Shown: positions 48,565 through 57,980, counted from the stretch's first letter. The stretch is 64,000 nucleotides of DNA from AP-15 sp963814865 (GCA_963814865.1 CAWFEN010000006.1:40992-104991); one strand, 5' to 3'. Numbers and translations are program-made. Notes: a model not told the origin generated them from the sequence alone.

Positions 48565-49401
48565 GTCGCGTGGACAAATCTATTGACGCCGGAATCGTGA
48601 ATTGATTCAAGGCTCTTCTTTGCGGAGAGCAGCCTTGATTCGCGGACTGATGACCGACGATGAGTGGGCGTATTTTGAATCTTTCCTGATCCGTCGCGCC
48701 GGCCGTCCGCCGCGCAATCATCGCCGCGTGCTCGACGCGGTGTTTTGGTTGATGCGCACCGGTGCACCGTGGCGCGACCTGCCGGAGGAATTCGGTAAAT
48801 GGAATTCCATCTTTCGGCAGTTCCGGCGTTGGGCAGATAGTGGCGTCTGGGATGTGATCTTGGAGGCGCTTGCGGGAAGCGGAGTATGCGACGCCACTCT
48901 GCAGATGATCGACGCGACCATCATACGCGCACATCATTGTGCCGCCGGTGGAAAAGGGGGATCGAGCGAAACGCGCTCGGGAGGTCGCGCGGTGGCTTCT
49001 CTACCAAAATCAACGCTCGTACCAATGCCGAGGGCCTACCAATCGGGATCGTGATCACGCCCGGCCAAGCCCACGATGTCACTGCCTATCCGGCGCTGAT
49101 GAACGACATCGATCGCGATCCCCAACAAATGCTCGGTGACAAGGGTTACGACAGCGACGCCGTTCGCCGGGATATCGAGCAGCGCGGTGGCGAGGCGGTA
49201 ATCCCAAGCTTGACGAGCCGGAAAATGCAGCATGCGGTGGATAAGGCCGTTTACGCCCTGCGCAACCGCATCGAGCGCTTCTTCAATCGCGCCAAAAACT
49301 CACGCCGCGTCGCCACCCGATACGACAAGCTCATCGAGAGCTTTGCGGCTTTCGTGCTGCTGGCCTGCATTCGCATCTGGATCAGGTTTGTCCACACGAC
49401 C
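48564..49401 (+). mobile_element. IS5-family (IS427-group-like) insertion sequence
   Basis: 838 bp. Terminal inverted repeats: GGTCGCGTGGACAAATC at the left and the complement of GGTCGTGTGGACAAACC at the right. The flanking TA dinucleotide (48562-48563 and 49402-49403) is the target duplication. It contains a two-frame transposase. The insertion lies exactly in the TAG stop codon of the ATPase remnant. Confidence 0.9.
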
Positions 49402-49404
49402 TAG
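48602..49404 (+). CDS. IS5-family transposase, two overlapping frames
   Basis: Frame 1 (48602-49054) has LMTDDEWAYFESFLIRRAGRPP, GAPWRDLPEEFGKWNSIFRQFRRW and the first catalytic Asp in MIDATIIRAHH. Frame 2 (to 49404) has GRSRGGFSTKINARTN, the second Asp in LGDKGYDSDAVR and the Glu in LRNRIERFFNRAKN. The switch lies near the GGAAAAGGGGG run at 48951-48961, as in IS427-group elements that make transposase by programmed frameshifting. The TTG at 48602 is the first start; the ATG at 48650 (MTDDEW) is also likely. The stop uses the flanking target TA. Confidence 0.9.
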
Positions 49405-49810
49405 CCTGATATGGTTGTCTGACGTAGACAGCACATCCCGGCAATACTGACTTTCTTCATACCTGTTTGCACGCCCGGCGTCAGCCGGACCGGGCTCTAC
49501 GCGCGCCGCGTAGCGGCGCTTCCCGAGCCGCTGCCGCGTCTCGGCCATCCGGTAACGATCCCTCGCGCAAGATGAATTCGGCCAGCCTTCGGCTGACTTC
49601 CTTCCGTTTCGTTTTGGGGCCTGCGGCCCCCTGACGGTCAAGGCCAAGCCCTGCGGGCGCCGCGGGGCGTTCCCCGTTTTTCGCTCCCGATGGTCGCTGC
49701 CAAAACGGGTGATCCCCCTCTCCCCACGGCGGTCTTGACCGCCGAACCCCCGCTCATTGGCGCGGGCCTAGTCGGGTTGCATGCGCAACCCGCAGCTAGG
49801 AGGAAGGAAA
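49405..49810. other. GC-rich leader region before ardC with small palindromes
   Basis: No gene. It contains CTACGCG-CGC-CGCGTAG (49497-49513) and CGGGTTGC-ATGC-GCAACCCG (49773-49792). The latter lies 18 bp before the ardC start and just ahead of the AGGAGG ribosome-binding site, so it may be an operator or RNA hairpin. Composition has returned to the GC-rich level of the conjugative element, so the nested segment ends near 49.4 kb. Confidence 0.5.
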
Positions 49811-50711
49811 ATGAAGGCCGATGTTTATGAGAGGATCACCGGGCAGATTGTCACCGAGCTTGAGAAGGGAGTCCGCCCTTGGTTCAAGCCGTGGAATGCC
49901 GAACACGCAGCCGGGCGGATTACGCGGCCCCTGCGATCCAACGGAATCCCGTACCGGGGAATCAACGTCCTGATGCTTTGGTCCGAAGCGATGACCAAGG
50001 GATTTTCCGCGCCGATCTGGCTGACCTTCAAACAGGCGCTTGAACTAAACGCGCATGTGAAGAAGGGCGAGAAGGGCAGCCTTGTCGTTTACGCCTCGAA
50101 AGTCACCCGCACCGAGATTGACGGCGACAGCGGCGAGGAAACCGAGCGCGATATTCCCTTCATGAAGGGATACACGGTGTTCAACGTGGAGCAGGTGGAA
50201 GGTTTGCCCGCGCAGTATTACGCGAAGGCCGAACCCCGGCTTGATACGGTGCCACGGATCGACCGCGCCGAAGCGTTCTTTGCCGCCACGGGTGCCACCA
50301 TCCAGCACGGCGGCAATCAGGCTTTCTACACGATGGCGCAGGACCGGGTGCAGATGCCGCCGTTCGAGAGCTTTCAGGACGCCGAAATCATATTACGCGA
50401 CGCTTTCCCATGAAATGACCCACTGGACTCGCCACCCCAAACGCCTTGAGCGCGATTTCGGGCGCAAGCGCTGGGGCGATGAAGGCTACGCGATGGAGGA
50501 ACTTGTCGCGGAGCTTGGTTCCGCCTTCCTGTCGGCAGACCTCGACCTGACCCCGGAAGTCCGCGCCGATCATGCGTCCTATATCGCCTCTTGGCTCAAG
50601 GTGCTGAAAGACGACAAGCGGGCGATCTTCACCGCCGCCGCCCACGCGCAGCGCGCCGCCGACTATCTGAACGGGCTGCAACCCGCCGTGCAGCAGGAGG
50701 CGGCAGAATGA
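49811..50711 (+). pseudogene. ArdC-like antirestriction/ssDNA-binding zincin, one frameshift
   Basis: Starts MKADVYERITGQIVTELEKG after AGGAGGAAGG. The N-terminal ssDNA-binding domain (VRPWFKPWN, NGIPYRGINVLMLW, KKGEKGSLVVYA) runs to FESFQDAEI. One extra A near 50391 breaks the frame. In the +1 frame it continues SYYATLSHEMTHWTRHPKRL with the metallopeptidase HExxH and AMEELVAELGSAFLSADL, to QQEAAE. Total about 300 codons, the normal size. ArdC proteins protect incoming single-stranded element DNA from restriction. Otherwise well preserved, so either a recent mutation or an assembly error. Confidence 0.88.
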
Positions 50712-50922
50712 GCCGCCCCGATTCAACATCATCATCGATGGCCGCGCCTACCGCTGGCGCGACATCGTGGAATTGCGCCGCCAGCAGCTTGAGGCGTGGA
50801 AAGCGGCAAGGCCGCAGCAACCGCCCTTGTTTGCCCTCAAAGAGGATTGCCGCCCCGCCGCCGAGCGTTCGGCGGCGGGGCGCTACCGGGAGCCGAGCTT
50901 GCTCGACCGCGCACGGCAATAG
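50708..50922 (+). pseudogene. Small protein coupled to ardC, frameshifted
   Basis: ATG overlaps the ardC stop. After MSRPD one base is missing; with it restored the frame reads NIIIDGRAYRWRDIVELRRQ, QLEAWKAARPQQPPLFAL and ends SLLDRARQ at 50920-50922. About 71 codons. Function unknown. Confidence 0.6.
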
Positions 50923-50929
50923 AGGCCCC

Positions 50930-50963
50930 GCGCGCCGCGTCACGTTGCCGTGACGCGGCGCGC
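50930..50963. terminator. Perfect 15-bp palindrome between convergent genes
   Basis: GCGCGCCGCGTCACG, loop TTGC, CGTGACGCGGCGCGC. It lies between the ardC transcript and the convergent SLOG operon, overlapping the stop of the SLOG gene. No T-run, but the hairpin is very stable. Bidirectional termination is the likely role. Confidence 0.6.
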
Positions 50964-51428
50964 TATGGGATTCAGGTGAACGATGCGCCGCTGCAAGCGG
51001 CGCGCATATTCGACGACATCGCCGGTCCCGCCCATCGCACCCGCTGGCATCCCGTCCCACACCGCGAACAGAACATCGCAATGATCGACGATGTACCGAC
51101 CGGCGGCGAGAAACGCCTCGTTCGGCCTGCCGGTGCCGTCGAGCACGAGCTGGTCGCACCGCGCCAGCAATTCGTGATAGCGGGCCAGGTCCCGCCCGCG
51201 CAGAAACCGCTCATAGCCCTTCATCGGCAGCACGGCGGTCACGGGGATGTTCAGTTCAAGCGCGGCGGTCGCGAACCTCTGGTCCGCGCCCGCCGCCAGC
51301 GATGACAGCGCGCGGCTGACATCGCCCAGCGCCGTCAGCTCGGCGCGCAGCGCATCGTTCACCCAATTCCAGTCGAGGCCCCGGCGCTTCTGGTGGCCGG
51401 TAATGCCGACAATCACGCTCCCGTTCAT
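50940..51428 (-). CDS. SLOG-domain (Rossmann-like nucleotide-binding) protein
   Basis: 162 residues from the ATG at 51426-51428. MNGSVIVGITGHQKRRGLDW, SSLAAGADQRFATAALEL, VTAVLPMKGYERFL, HELLARCDQLVLDG and YIVDHCDVLFAVWDG follow the pattern of SLOG/DprA-like folds. Members of this superfamily bind or process nucleotides and often act as sensors in conflict systems. The family call is from fold-level pattern, not from catalytic residues. It is the last gene of a six-gene minus-strand operon that starts at 55548. Confidence 0.72.
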   Translation of the reverse strand: MNGSVIVGITGHQKRRGLDWNWVNDALRAELTALGDVSRALSSLAAGADQRFATAALELNIPVTAVLPMKGYERFLRGRDLARYHELLARCDQLVLDGTGRPNEAFLAAGRYIVDHCDVLFAVWDGMPAGAMGGTGDVVEYARRLQRRIVHLNPIARRVTAT

Positions 51429-51464
51429 GGCGCATCGTAACATGCGCGATCATGTGACGCTGCG

Positions 51465-52055
51465 CTACAGGCCGCGCTCCGGCCCGGCGTCGCGGCTGTG
51501 CTGCTGGAATTCCCGCGTCACGGACTGTTCCTGCCGCGACTCCTCGCGCTGGATAGCCGTGTCGCGGGTGCGGTCCTGAGTTTGGATCAGCGCATCGTAG
51601 GATTCGCGGTTGTTCTGCGCCTGAATCTCGTTCGCCGCGTCGAAGGCGAAGCGCAGATCGTCCTGCGCCGTCTGGCACGCCTCGATCCGCTCGTTATATG
51701 CCTGTTCGATGGTTTCGCGCTGGTCCAGCCACTGGCGGCGGAACTCGCGGTATTCGCGGTCGAGATCGCGCGGCGGCGTCCAGCCGAAGGGCGACGGCGC
51801 GGGCGCAGGCTTGTAGGCGATGCGGTCGCGCATCTGGTCCCATTTGCGCTCGTGCTGGTCCAGCGTCTCGCGCTTTTGATCGGCGATCCGCGCCTGTTCC
51901 TGCGCAACGCGCTCGACCGCCTGCTGCTGCGCGCGCAGGTCGCGCTCGCGCTGCTCCTTTTGGGAGGCGAACAGCGCTTCGCGCTGCTGCGCGAAACGCT
52001 GTTCCACCTTGCGCTCGGCTTCCTGCCGCAGATCGCGGCCCGGTTCGCGGGGCAT
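51465..52055 (-). CDS. Charged coiled-coil protein of the cargo operon
   Basis: 196 residues, almost wholly helical: QEAERKVEQRFAQQREALFA, then long Gln/Arg/Glu-rich repeats and a short Pro-rich break (KPAPAPSPFGWTPPRDLD) in the middle. No signal or membrane segment. Function unknown. It lies 18 bp after the upstream membrane-protein gene, and the SLOG gene begins 36 bp further. Confidence 0.8.
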   Translation of the reverse strand: MPREPGRDLRQEAERKVEQRFAQQREALFASQKEQRERDLRAQQQAVERVAQEQARIADQKRETLDQHERKWDQMRDRIAYKPAPAPSPFGWTPPRDLDREYREFRRQWLDQRETIEQAYNERIEACQTAQDDLRFAFDAANEIQAQNNRESYDALIQTQDRTRDTAIQREESRQEQSVTREFQQHSRDAGPERGL

Positions 52056-52073
52056 GGGATTGGTCTTCCTGCT

Positions 52074-52766
52074 TCAGGTCAACTCGGGGATTGCGCCCGG
52101 CTGGTCGCCCCATTCATCGGCGGGCGTCAGCGGCGTTCCGTGTCCGCGACGGGCGAGGGCGTCCAGAACGTTGTCGCAGGCATTCAGCCGCGTCACGATC
52201 GCCATTGCTTCCTTCGGGCCGTGGACGGTCAGAACGTCATTGCGCTGGCCGAGGTAATCGAAGGAGATGTGGAATGAGTTGGCGTACCAGCGCTGTCTGC
52301 GGACTAATTTGCGCTGCATTTGCGCCCGCGCCGCCTGAAACTCCGCCTGCTCCTGCTCCGCCCGTGCCCAGTCGTGCTGAAGGAGCGCGAAGCGGTGCGG
52401 CAGCAGCCGGTCGTAATGCTTCCAGCCGAACAGCGACTTCACGCTGAATTGCTCCAGCGTCAGCATCAGCCGGACGCGCTTGCGCAAGAGAGAGCGCAGC
52501 GCCCCGTAGAGTACAAATCCGCCGCCGACGGGAACGACGAGGGCGGCTGTCAGCATCCCGCTATCCGGGTTTGGCGCGCTGGCGAAGCCGACAAGGCCAA
52601 AGCCGAGGCCCGCGACCACACCGAGCCCTGTCAGCCAGTAGGCCGCCATAGCCCGCACCGGCGTCAGCACACGGGGTTGCACGTCGAAAGCCGGAGCGCC
52701 GTTGTGGTCGGCGACCTGCCTTGTGGCAGGCTTTCCGGCGAAGGGGGAACGGACTTTCTGTAACAT
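52074..52766 (-). CDS. Two-TM membrane protein of the cargo operon
   Basis: 230 residues. Two membrane helices at about 40-65 (MAAYWLTGLGVVAGLGFGLVGF) and 72-95 (LTAALVVPVGGGFVLYGAL) are followed by a cytoplasmic, basic helical region (EQEQAEFQAARAQMQRKLVRRQRW) and a C-terminal domain with YANSFHISFDYLGQRNDVLT. No family recognised. A CGCGAGG box lies 65 bp upstream, inside the end of the preceding gene, suggesting an internal promoter. Confidence 0.82.
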   Translation of the reverse strand: MLQKVRSPFAGKPATRQVADHNGAPAFDVQPRVLTPVRAMAAYWLTGLGVVAGLGFGLVGFASAPNPDSGMLTAALVVPVGGGFVLYGALRSLLRKRVRLMLTLEQFSVKSLFGWKHYDRLLPHRFALLQHDWARAEQEQAEFQAARAQMQRKLVRRQRWYANSFHISFDYLGQRNDVLTVHGPKEAMAIVTRLNACDNVLDALARRGHGTPLTPADEWGDQPGAIPELT

Positions 52767-52813
52767 GATCGATCCTCCTGCGGATGAAAGAGCGGCACGG
52801 TCCGAATGTGGTC

Positions 52814-54076
52814 TTACGAAAGGGGGAGATTCCTCGCGCCAATCTCGCGGGCTTCGCCGACGACGGCGACGCCCGGCGATGGCGCGGGAAGGAAGCGCAG
52901 CGGGGCGCGCGCCTTCAGCGCGGCCGCGCCCGGCATACGGCGGAGTGCATCGCGGCTGCTTTCGTAGTCAGCGGCGACCCGGTCGGCGCGCTTTTTGGTG
53001 TCCCCGATCAGTATCGCCATGTAGACCGAGGCGTGCGTGAACCACGCACGAACGACGACATAGCTCAGCTCGAACGTCATCAGGACGGCCATCATCAGCC
53101 ACGAGAAGTGACGGGCGGCGGTGCCGAAGCGCGGATCGGCGTACACCTCTTCCAGTGCGAGGTAGCTCATCAGCGCGTCATTACGATCGGGAATGAGGTG
53201 GCTCTTCCTCTCTTCGTCGATCTGCGCTGCCTCGCCCGCAAATGCGGCCTCTGCCGCTCGTAAGTCGGCGCTCGCCTTGTCCAGCTTCTTCTGTGCGTCC
53301 GTCAGCCGCGCCTCGTAGGTGCTGATATCGGAATCGGCTTTGGCGAGATCGGAGTCCGCCGCCACCTTGCGGGCGAGCGCCTCGCGGTACTGCGACCCCG
53401 CGCCGGCCTTGTAACCGGGCGCGCCCTTCAGCTCGCGGTCGGTTTCAATCTGGTACGCCTCCGCCCGTTGGCTGGCCGCCGCGCGCAGTTGCCGTGCGGC
53501 ATCGAGCACGCGGGTCATTTCCCCGGCGCTCGCCGTCAGCCGCTGGACCTCGGATTCGAGCGTCCCGAAGCGCAAAGTCCGCTGCTCGCGAAGGCGCTCG
53601 GCGTATTGCTCTTCGATCTGGCGGTTTTTTCCGCGGACATCCTGTTCGAGCTGCGTCCTGATGGCGTCATGAAACATCGCCATCGATGCGCCGGTCGAAG
53701 TTGCGGTCGACAGGATGACGGTCATGGCGAGGCGCATGGCGAGCCGGCCATGCTCCCACCAACGACGGCGCGCGCCGGGCTGGCGCAGGACGCCCGTCAG
53801 ACGCCAGTCCGCCGCCCCGATCGCCTGATCGATCAGGAACATGAAAACGCAAGCCAGCGCGCCAAAGGAGAAAGCGGCGGGCAGAGCGACGAACTGCGCC
53901 CAGAAGGCGGTCCAAGCGAGGCCGGTGACACCGGCCACCACCGAGAGCAGCAAAGCCTCGGAGACGACGGCGTAGCGGTCCTGACGAGGCGAGAGGGCAA
54001 GCAGGTCGGGATTGCAGCGCACCAACACACAGGCCAGGCGCACGATCGGGGAAAGGTTTTCGGGGGCGTCGTTCAT
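52814..54076 (-). CDS. DUF4407-like membrane protein with long coiled coil
   Basis: 420 residues from the ATG at 54074-54076. Four membrane helices: two near the N-terminus (LLLSVVAGVTGLAWTAFWAQ, FSFGALACVFMFLIDQ), one at about 105 (MRLAMTVILSTATSTGAS) and one at about 335 (FSWLMMAVLMTFELSYVV). Between the third and fourth is a periplasmic coiled coil of about 200 residues (VRGKNRQIEEQYAERLREQ onward). The layout matches DUF4407 proteins. Role unknown; the extended coil suggests sensing or bridging across the envelope. Confidence 0.82.
   Translation of the reverse strand: MNDAPENLSPIVRLACVLVRCNPDLLALSPRQDRYAVVSEALLLSVVAGVTGLAWTAFWAQFVALPAAFSFGALACVFMFLIDQAIGAADWRLTGVLRQPGARRRWWEHGRLAMRLAMTVILSTATSTGASMAMFHDAIRTQLEQDVRGKNRQIEEQYAERLREQRTLRFGTLESEVQRLTASAGEMTRVLDAARQLRAAASQRAEAYQIETDRELKGAPGYKAGAGSQYREALARKVAADSDLAKADSDISTYEARLTDAQKKLDKASADLRAAEAAFAGEAAQIDEERKSHLIPDRNDALMSYLALEEVYADPRFGTAARHFSWLMMAVLMTFELSYVVVRAWFTHASVYMAILIGDTKKRADRVAADYESSRDALRRMPGAAALKARAPLRFLPAPSPGVAVVGEAREIGARNLPLS
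52832..52850 (-). promoter_or_regulatory. CGCGAGG direct-repeat box 2
   Basis: On the minus strand, CGCGAGA and CGCGAGG with an 11-bp period (one mismatch in the first copy), 65 bp before the start at 52766. It lies inside the 3' end of the DUF4407-like gene. A CACATTC hexamer-like -10 lies about 22 bp further downstream. Confidence 0.6.
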
Positions 54077-54107
54077 GGCGTGTCTCCTCAAGTTGGAGTT
54101 CGAAAAT

Positions 54108-54962
54108 TCAGGGTTCATCGAGGCAGGCGATCAGCCGGGGCATCGTGGAGAAGCGCTCTGTGCGCCGGCTTCCATCCAAGCCGATCGCGACCAGATGAAA
54201 TTCCTCCGCCGTCGGCTCGATATCGACGACCATCCCGCCATCGAGCGCGACGCCATAAGTCTCGCCGCGCACCGGCGCGTCGATGAATGCCTCGCGCGCG
54301 CCGCTGATGCGCCAGTGGAAAGTGACGGCGGTTCCCGGCTCGCCCGATTGAACCGGGCGCTCGATCTCGATGCGCGGCGCCGGAGCGGCCACTTGAACAG
54401 TGCGCGTCTGGACGGTCGTGGCGAACGGACCTTGCGCGACGAGGCGCAGGAGAATCAGACCCGCTCGCGTGGGACGCAGCATGAACACGCCGGCGGATGT
54501 CCCCGCGTGCTCTGCGCGTTCGTCGCCATCCTCGATTTGCAGCGTGACGGAGGTCGCGGCCGGCGCTTCCCAAACGACGGGAAGGCTGTCCCCGACGAAA
54601 CCCTGTCGCGCGACATCGATATTCGAGAACACCGGGGCGATGACCTGCGGTCGGACGCGAAAATTGTGGACGACCCGGCCGGCTCAAGTGTCAGCGACAC
54701 GAAAAGCTCCGCCGGGGTCAAGGGCACGATGCCGATCTCGGCGTTCGGCGGAATGTCGCCCTCGAATAAATCCTCGCCGTCCTGCCGGATGCGCAGGGAG
54801 GCGCTTGCCGCATGGCGGGTCTTCACCTCCAGTGTGTTTAAGACGCCAACCACGGGCTGTTCGGCGAAGGCGCATCGAAGCAGCCGGGGTCGCGCGGACC
54901 CAAAGCCCCAGACTCCTGCCCGCTTCTTGCGGTATCCAGCCAGTCCCGCTCACATTGACCAT
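54108..54962 (-). pseudogene. Hypothetical Ig-like/beta-rich protein, two frameshifts
   Basis: Pieces in three frames form one protein of about 280 residues. MVNVSGTGWIPQEAGRSLGLW opens it; then VVGVLNTLEVKTRHAASASL and FEGDIPPNAEIGIVPLTPAEL; then VFSNIDVARQGFVGDSLPVVW and the tail to CLDEP. The beta-rich pattern (FHWRISGAREAFIDAPVRGE) resembles Ig-like domains. It lies between the aspartic protease and the membrane protein, 10 and 31 bp away, so it was part of the operon. Function unknown. Confidence 0.65.
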
Positions 54963-54972
54963 GACCCGTTCC

Positions 54973-55548
54973 TCAGTAGCGGAGCGTCATAACGCCGTTT
55001 TCGATTTCGATTGATCGGAAGAGGCTGAGCCAGTTCATGCCCAGCAATGGCCCATCGATCTCTCCGCCGTTCACCACAGCGGGAATGTCGGTCACGCTGT
55101 ACGGTCCGATGATGAGTTTGTGGATCGTGATCTGCGCGTTTTGTATCCGGCCGTTTGCCGTGTACGTCGGAAGGTCGAAGCTCAGCGGGCCGACACGCAT
55201 CCGTTCGGCAGTTTCTTTCGAGAGGACGACGTGAGTCGCGCCTGTATCGATCATGAATTCGAGGGGGACGCCGTCGGCGCTGCCTTTGACGTAGTAGTGG
55301 CCGTTGGCATCCGCTTTGATCCGAATGATGTGGTCGGAACCCTCGGTCGCGCGCGGTTCGTGACCGGGCTCCAAAATCGGGGCAAGGAAGGGAATGAAGC
55401 CGAACAGCCCGGCGGCGAGCGCCGGCCCATAGGCCGCCCCGCCGAGCGATGCCCCGCCGAGGCCGAGACCGGCCACCGCCGCGATGCACACCCGAAGCGG
55501 CGCCCGCCGCTCTTTCTTTGTTTCCCGGATAAGCACATACGCTGGCAT
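54973..55548 (-). CDS. Retropepsin-like aspartic protease, membrane-anchored
   Basis: 191 residues from the ATG at 55546-55548, preceded by GGAGAAAA. One N-terminal hydrophobic segment (VCIAAVAGLGLGGASLGGAAYG, about 19-45) is followed by the clan AA domain with the catalytic FMIDTGATHVVLS and the flap-like region, ending NWLSLFRSIEIENGVMTLRY. This matches the bacterial TIGR02281 type, which acts as a dimer in the periplasm. It is the first gene of the cargo operon, 76 bp after a CGCGAGG box. Substrate unknown. Confidence 0.88.
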   Translation of the reverse strand: MPAYVLIRETKKERRAPLRVCIAAVAGLGLGGASLGGAAYGPALAAGLFGFIPFLAPILEPGHEPRATEGSDHIIRIKADANGHYYVKGSADGVPLEFMIDTGATHVVLSKETAERMRVGPLSFDLPTYTANGRIQNAQITIHKLIIGPYSVTDIPAVVNGGEIDGPLLGMNWLSLFRSIEIENGVMTLRY

Positions 55549-55624
55549 GGGTTTTCTCCTTGGCCGTCCGCCGGAAAGTCCCTGCGAACATCCCAAAAGG
55601 TACGGCTCCGCGCACCCGCGCTTT

Positions 55625-55643
55625 CCTCGCGGAAACCTCGCGC
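55625..55643 (-). promoter_or_regulatory. CGCGAGG direct-repeat box 3
   Basis: Two exact CGCGAGG copies on the minus strand (55625-55631 and 55636-55642), 11-bp period, followed by AAAG, 76 bp before the aspartic-protease start. A degenerate second pair (CGCGAGA and TGCGAGA, 13-bp period) lies at about 55735-55757, with a TACATAAC hexamer after it. Confidence 0.7.
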
Positions 55644-55797
55644 CGCCAGCCTTCAGCAGCACACCCGGCGCGACGCGGGATGCTGTCTGTCTGTCGTTTC
55701 CGACGCAGGTTATGTAGACTTACGGAGAGGTCTGATTCTCGCGCCAACGTCTCGCAGGGCGGCGGGCGACGGCACGGATTTCTAGGACGCGAGCGCC

Positions 55798-56639
55798 ATG
55801 CGGTATTCGGACTGGCAACTCAACCGGCTACGCGACGCTTTGCGCGCCTATCACGACTATGGCGGCCGGTCCCTGAAGGAGGATTTCAACTGGAATTCCG
55901 TGGCCGAGGGGATCGCCGTAGAACTTGAGCGGGACGATCTTCCGGTTGCCGCCGAACGGCTGCGGCAGTTCGTGGAGGGCAACCGCAGCAAGGACAGCTC
56001 CATGCGCAAATTCGGGACGCTGAAACCCGAGTCGCTGGAAGCGGTCGTCAAGTTTGCATGTGAAACTGCGCCTGCTCTTGCCGGAGGAACTTGAGGAGCC
56101 CGCGCCCTCACTCCATGCACCCCAGCGGCTGCTCGAATATCTGGACACCACGGCCGACCGGATGCGCGTCGTGACGCCGGTCATATTCGACGGCAGGTAC
56201 AAGGCGCGGCGTTATAGAGCAGCGCGCGTTTCGGGAATTCGATCTGACACTCCATCGTTCCTCCGAGCCGGGCATGATGCAGGTGACGAAGACCGAGGAG
56301 GTGTTCGAAAAAAGCCTGCTGGATAAGATCGACAAGTGGGACCCGGAGGAGCGGCGCGCCAACTGCCGCAGGCGCACGGTCTATGCGGGCTGGGCGATAT
56401 TCACGCCCGAGGACAACATGATGGTGTTTCTGAAGGAGGCCGATAACCGCAAGAACCTGTACCAGTTCACGCTCGCGGCTGAATGGTATGCGCCGCAGAC
56501 GGTTGCGGAAAGGCTATTCCTCCTGAGACACAATTATCCCGTCGAATTGGAGAACACGAACCGCGACGACGAGCAAATCCTCCACGCGATCCTGCAAGAG
56601 ACAGAGAGGAATATCGTCGTATTCAGGAGAGTCGCCTGA
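55798..56639 (+). pseudogene. Hypothetical protein, two frameshifts
   Basis: Three consecutive frames join into about 280 codons: MRYSDWQLNRLRDALRAYHD to SLEAVVKFACE; then LRLLLPEELEEPAPSLHAPQ to RYKAR; then VIEQRAFREFDLTLHRSSEP and VFEKSLLDKIDKWDPEERRA to FRRVA. The joins at about 56065 and 56215 each need one base. The first part could bind DNA, but no family is recognised. It is divergent from the protease operon and overlaps the next gene by its stop. Confidence 0.6.
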
Positions 56640-57281
56640 TGGCCGCGCCGGAATTCACCGTCGATAACCTTGCCGATCATGCCGCGGCTTACCGCGCGCG
56701 CATCGAGCAACGGCGCGTCGCTGATCGAATCGCGTCCCCGTGAAAAGCGCTTCGCGCTGACAGAGCCGCCACCGGAGAGCAAGGAATTCGTAAACGCAAT
56801 GGTCGGCTTAGCGTCTGTTGTCCAGAACTACATAAGCGATGACGCAGACCGCTATAGAGCGCCATTTCACCAACTCAACTCAGACCAAGACGTTCTCGCG
56901 CGCGCATATCAGCGCGCGCTGATACGCCTTGGCCGTGAATACATCGAGGCTGCGCGCGATGGTGACGGCGACCTCTTGCGCGCTTTCATGGAAGAAGGAT
57001 TCCCGGTCGCATGGTCCGAATGGCGCACCGGCGAGACGGCATTGCATGCCGCTGCCGGATCACGCGCGCGTCCCGCGATCCGCGTGCTCGTGCAGCACTG
57101 GCCTGATTTTCTGATACGCGACCGGCAGGGACGGCTCGCGTCGGAGCTTGCCTATCTCTATGGTGAGGACCCGGCGATGGCGCACCTCCTCGGCATCAGG
57201 GAGCGCAAGGACGCCATCGCCACGGGGCGCGACGTAAGACGGCGCGTCTATACCTACGGTGTGCAGCGAACCGGGCCATGA
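56639..57281 (+). pseudogene. Ankyrin-like repeat protein, one frameshift
   Basis: The start overlaps the upstream stop (ATG at 56639). MAAPEFTVDNLADHAAAYRA is followed by a one-base shift near 56720, then LIESRPREKRFALTEPPPE and a helical region. The end holds an ankyrin-type pair, GETALHAAAGSRARPAIRVL and DRQGRLASELAYLYGEDPAMAHLL. About 213 codons. Probably protein-protein interaction; no clear partner. Confidence 0.62.
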
Positions 57282-57317
57282 AGCTGCCTGAGCCGGGGCT
57301 TGAAAACGGCGGCAAAC

Positions 57318-57953
57318 TCAGCGCTCGCGGTCGCAATCCGGGTCACGCCGCGACACGCGGGTATGGGCAAGAGAAGGGGATCCGGTTTCACCGGTCATAT
57401 CGAGACCGTCCTGTCGCCAAGAGGCTTCGATAATCTTGTTTATCTCGCCCTTCAGGTCGCATTCGATTTCGATCAAGTAGCCGAGAAAGTGCTGTTCAGT
57501 CCGGAATTTCGCCCAGAACCACGATTCGGATTCCCTTTCACGGGGGTTTGCGGTCTGACGTTCGGCGACGTGTTCCCTGATTCTCCACCCGCAGGTTTTA
57601 AGATGAGCCCGGCCTGACTGGAATCGTTCGTAATTCCATGCTTCGATCCTCTCCTTGATCCGCGCGGCCGTCGCCAGCCGAACATCGGAATTGTCGATGC
57701 GGCCCACGCGCTGCGCTGCATCGTGGATGATGTTTTCCTGCCGTATCTTGCTCATACGATCTTCACGCGCCGAAGTTTCGGCACAAAACAAATCGAAGTA
57801 CCATGCGTGCGGTGTCCGGAGATTCACCGGGTCCAGTCTCCAATCCAGCGCGGCGCGGTGTTGCAGCATCATGTCGCCGTTTTCGACGGCGAGCTTGAAG
57901 TCCAGATAACCTTCCCTGTCCGGCCTGACATCATCGTTCATGGATACTTCCAT
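57318..57953 (-). CDS. Hypothetical protein of the conjugative element
   Basis: 211 residues, intact; the ATG at 57941 (MNDDVRPDREGY) is an alternative start. Charged and helical (SKIRQENIIHDAAQRVGRID, RIKERIEAWNYERFQSGRAH). No signal or membrane segment and no domain recognised. It lies 27 bp downstream of the coupling-protein gene and is probably co-transcribed with it. Confidence 0.72.
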   Translation of the reverse strand: MEVSMNDDVRPDREGYLDFKLAVENGDMMLQHRAALDWRLDPVNLRTPHAWYFDLFCAETSAREDRMSKIRQENIIHDAAQRVGRIDNSDVRLATAARIKERIEAWNYERFQSGRAHLKTCGWRIREHVAERQTANPRERESESWFWAKFRTEQHFLGYLIEIECDLKGEINKIIEASWRQDGLDMTGETGSPSLAHTRVSRRDPDCDRER

Positions 57954-57980
57954 TATATCACGACGGGCAGGCAGGTTCGC

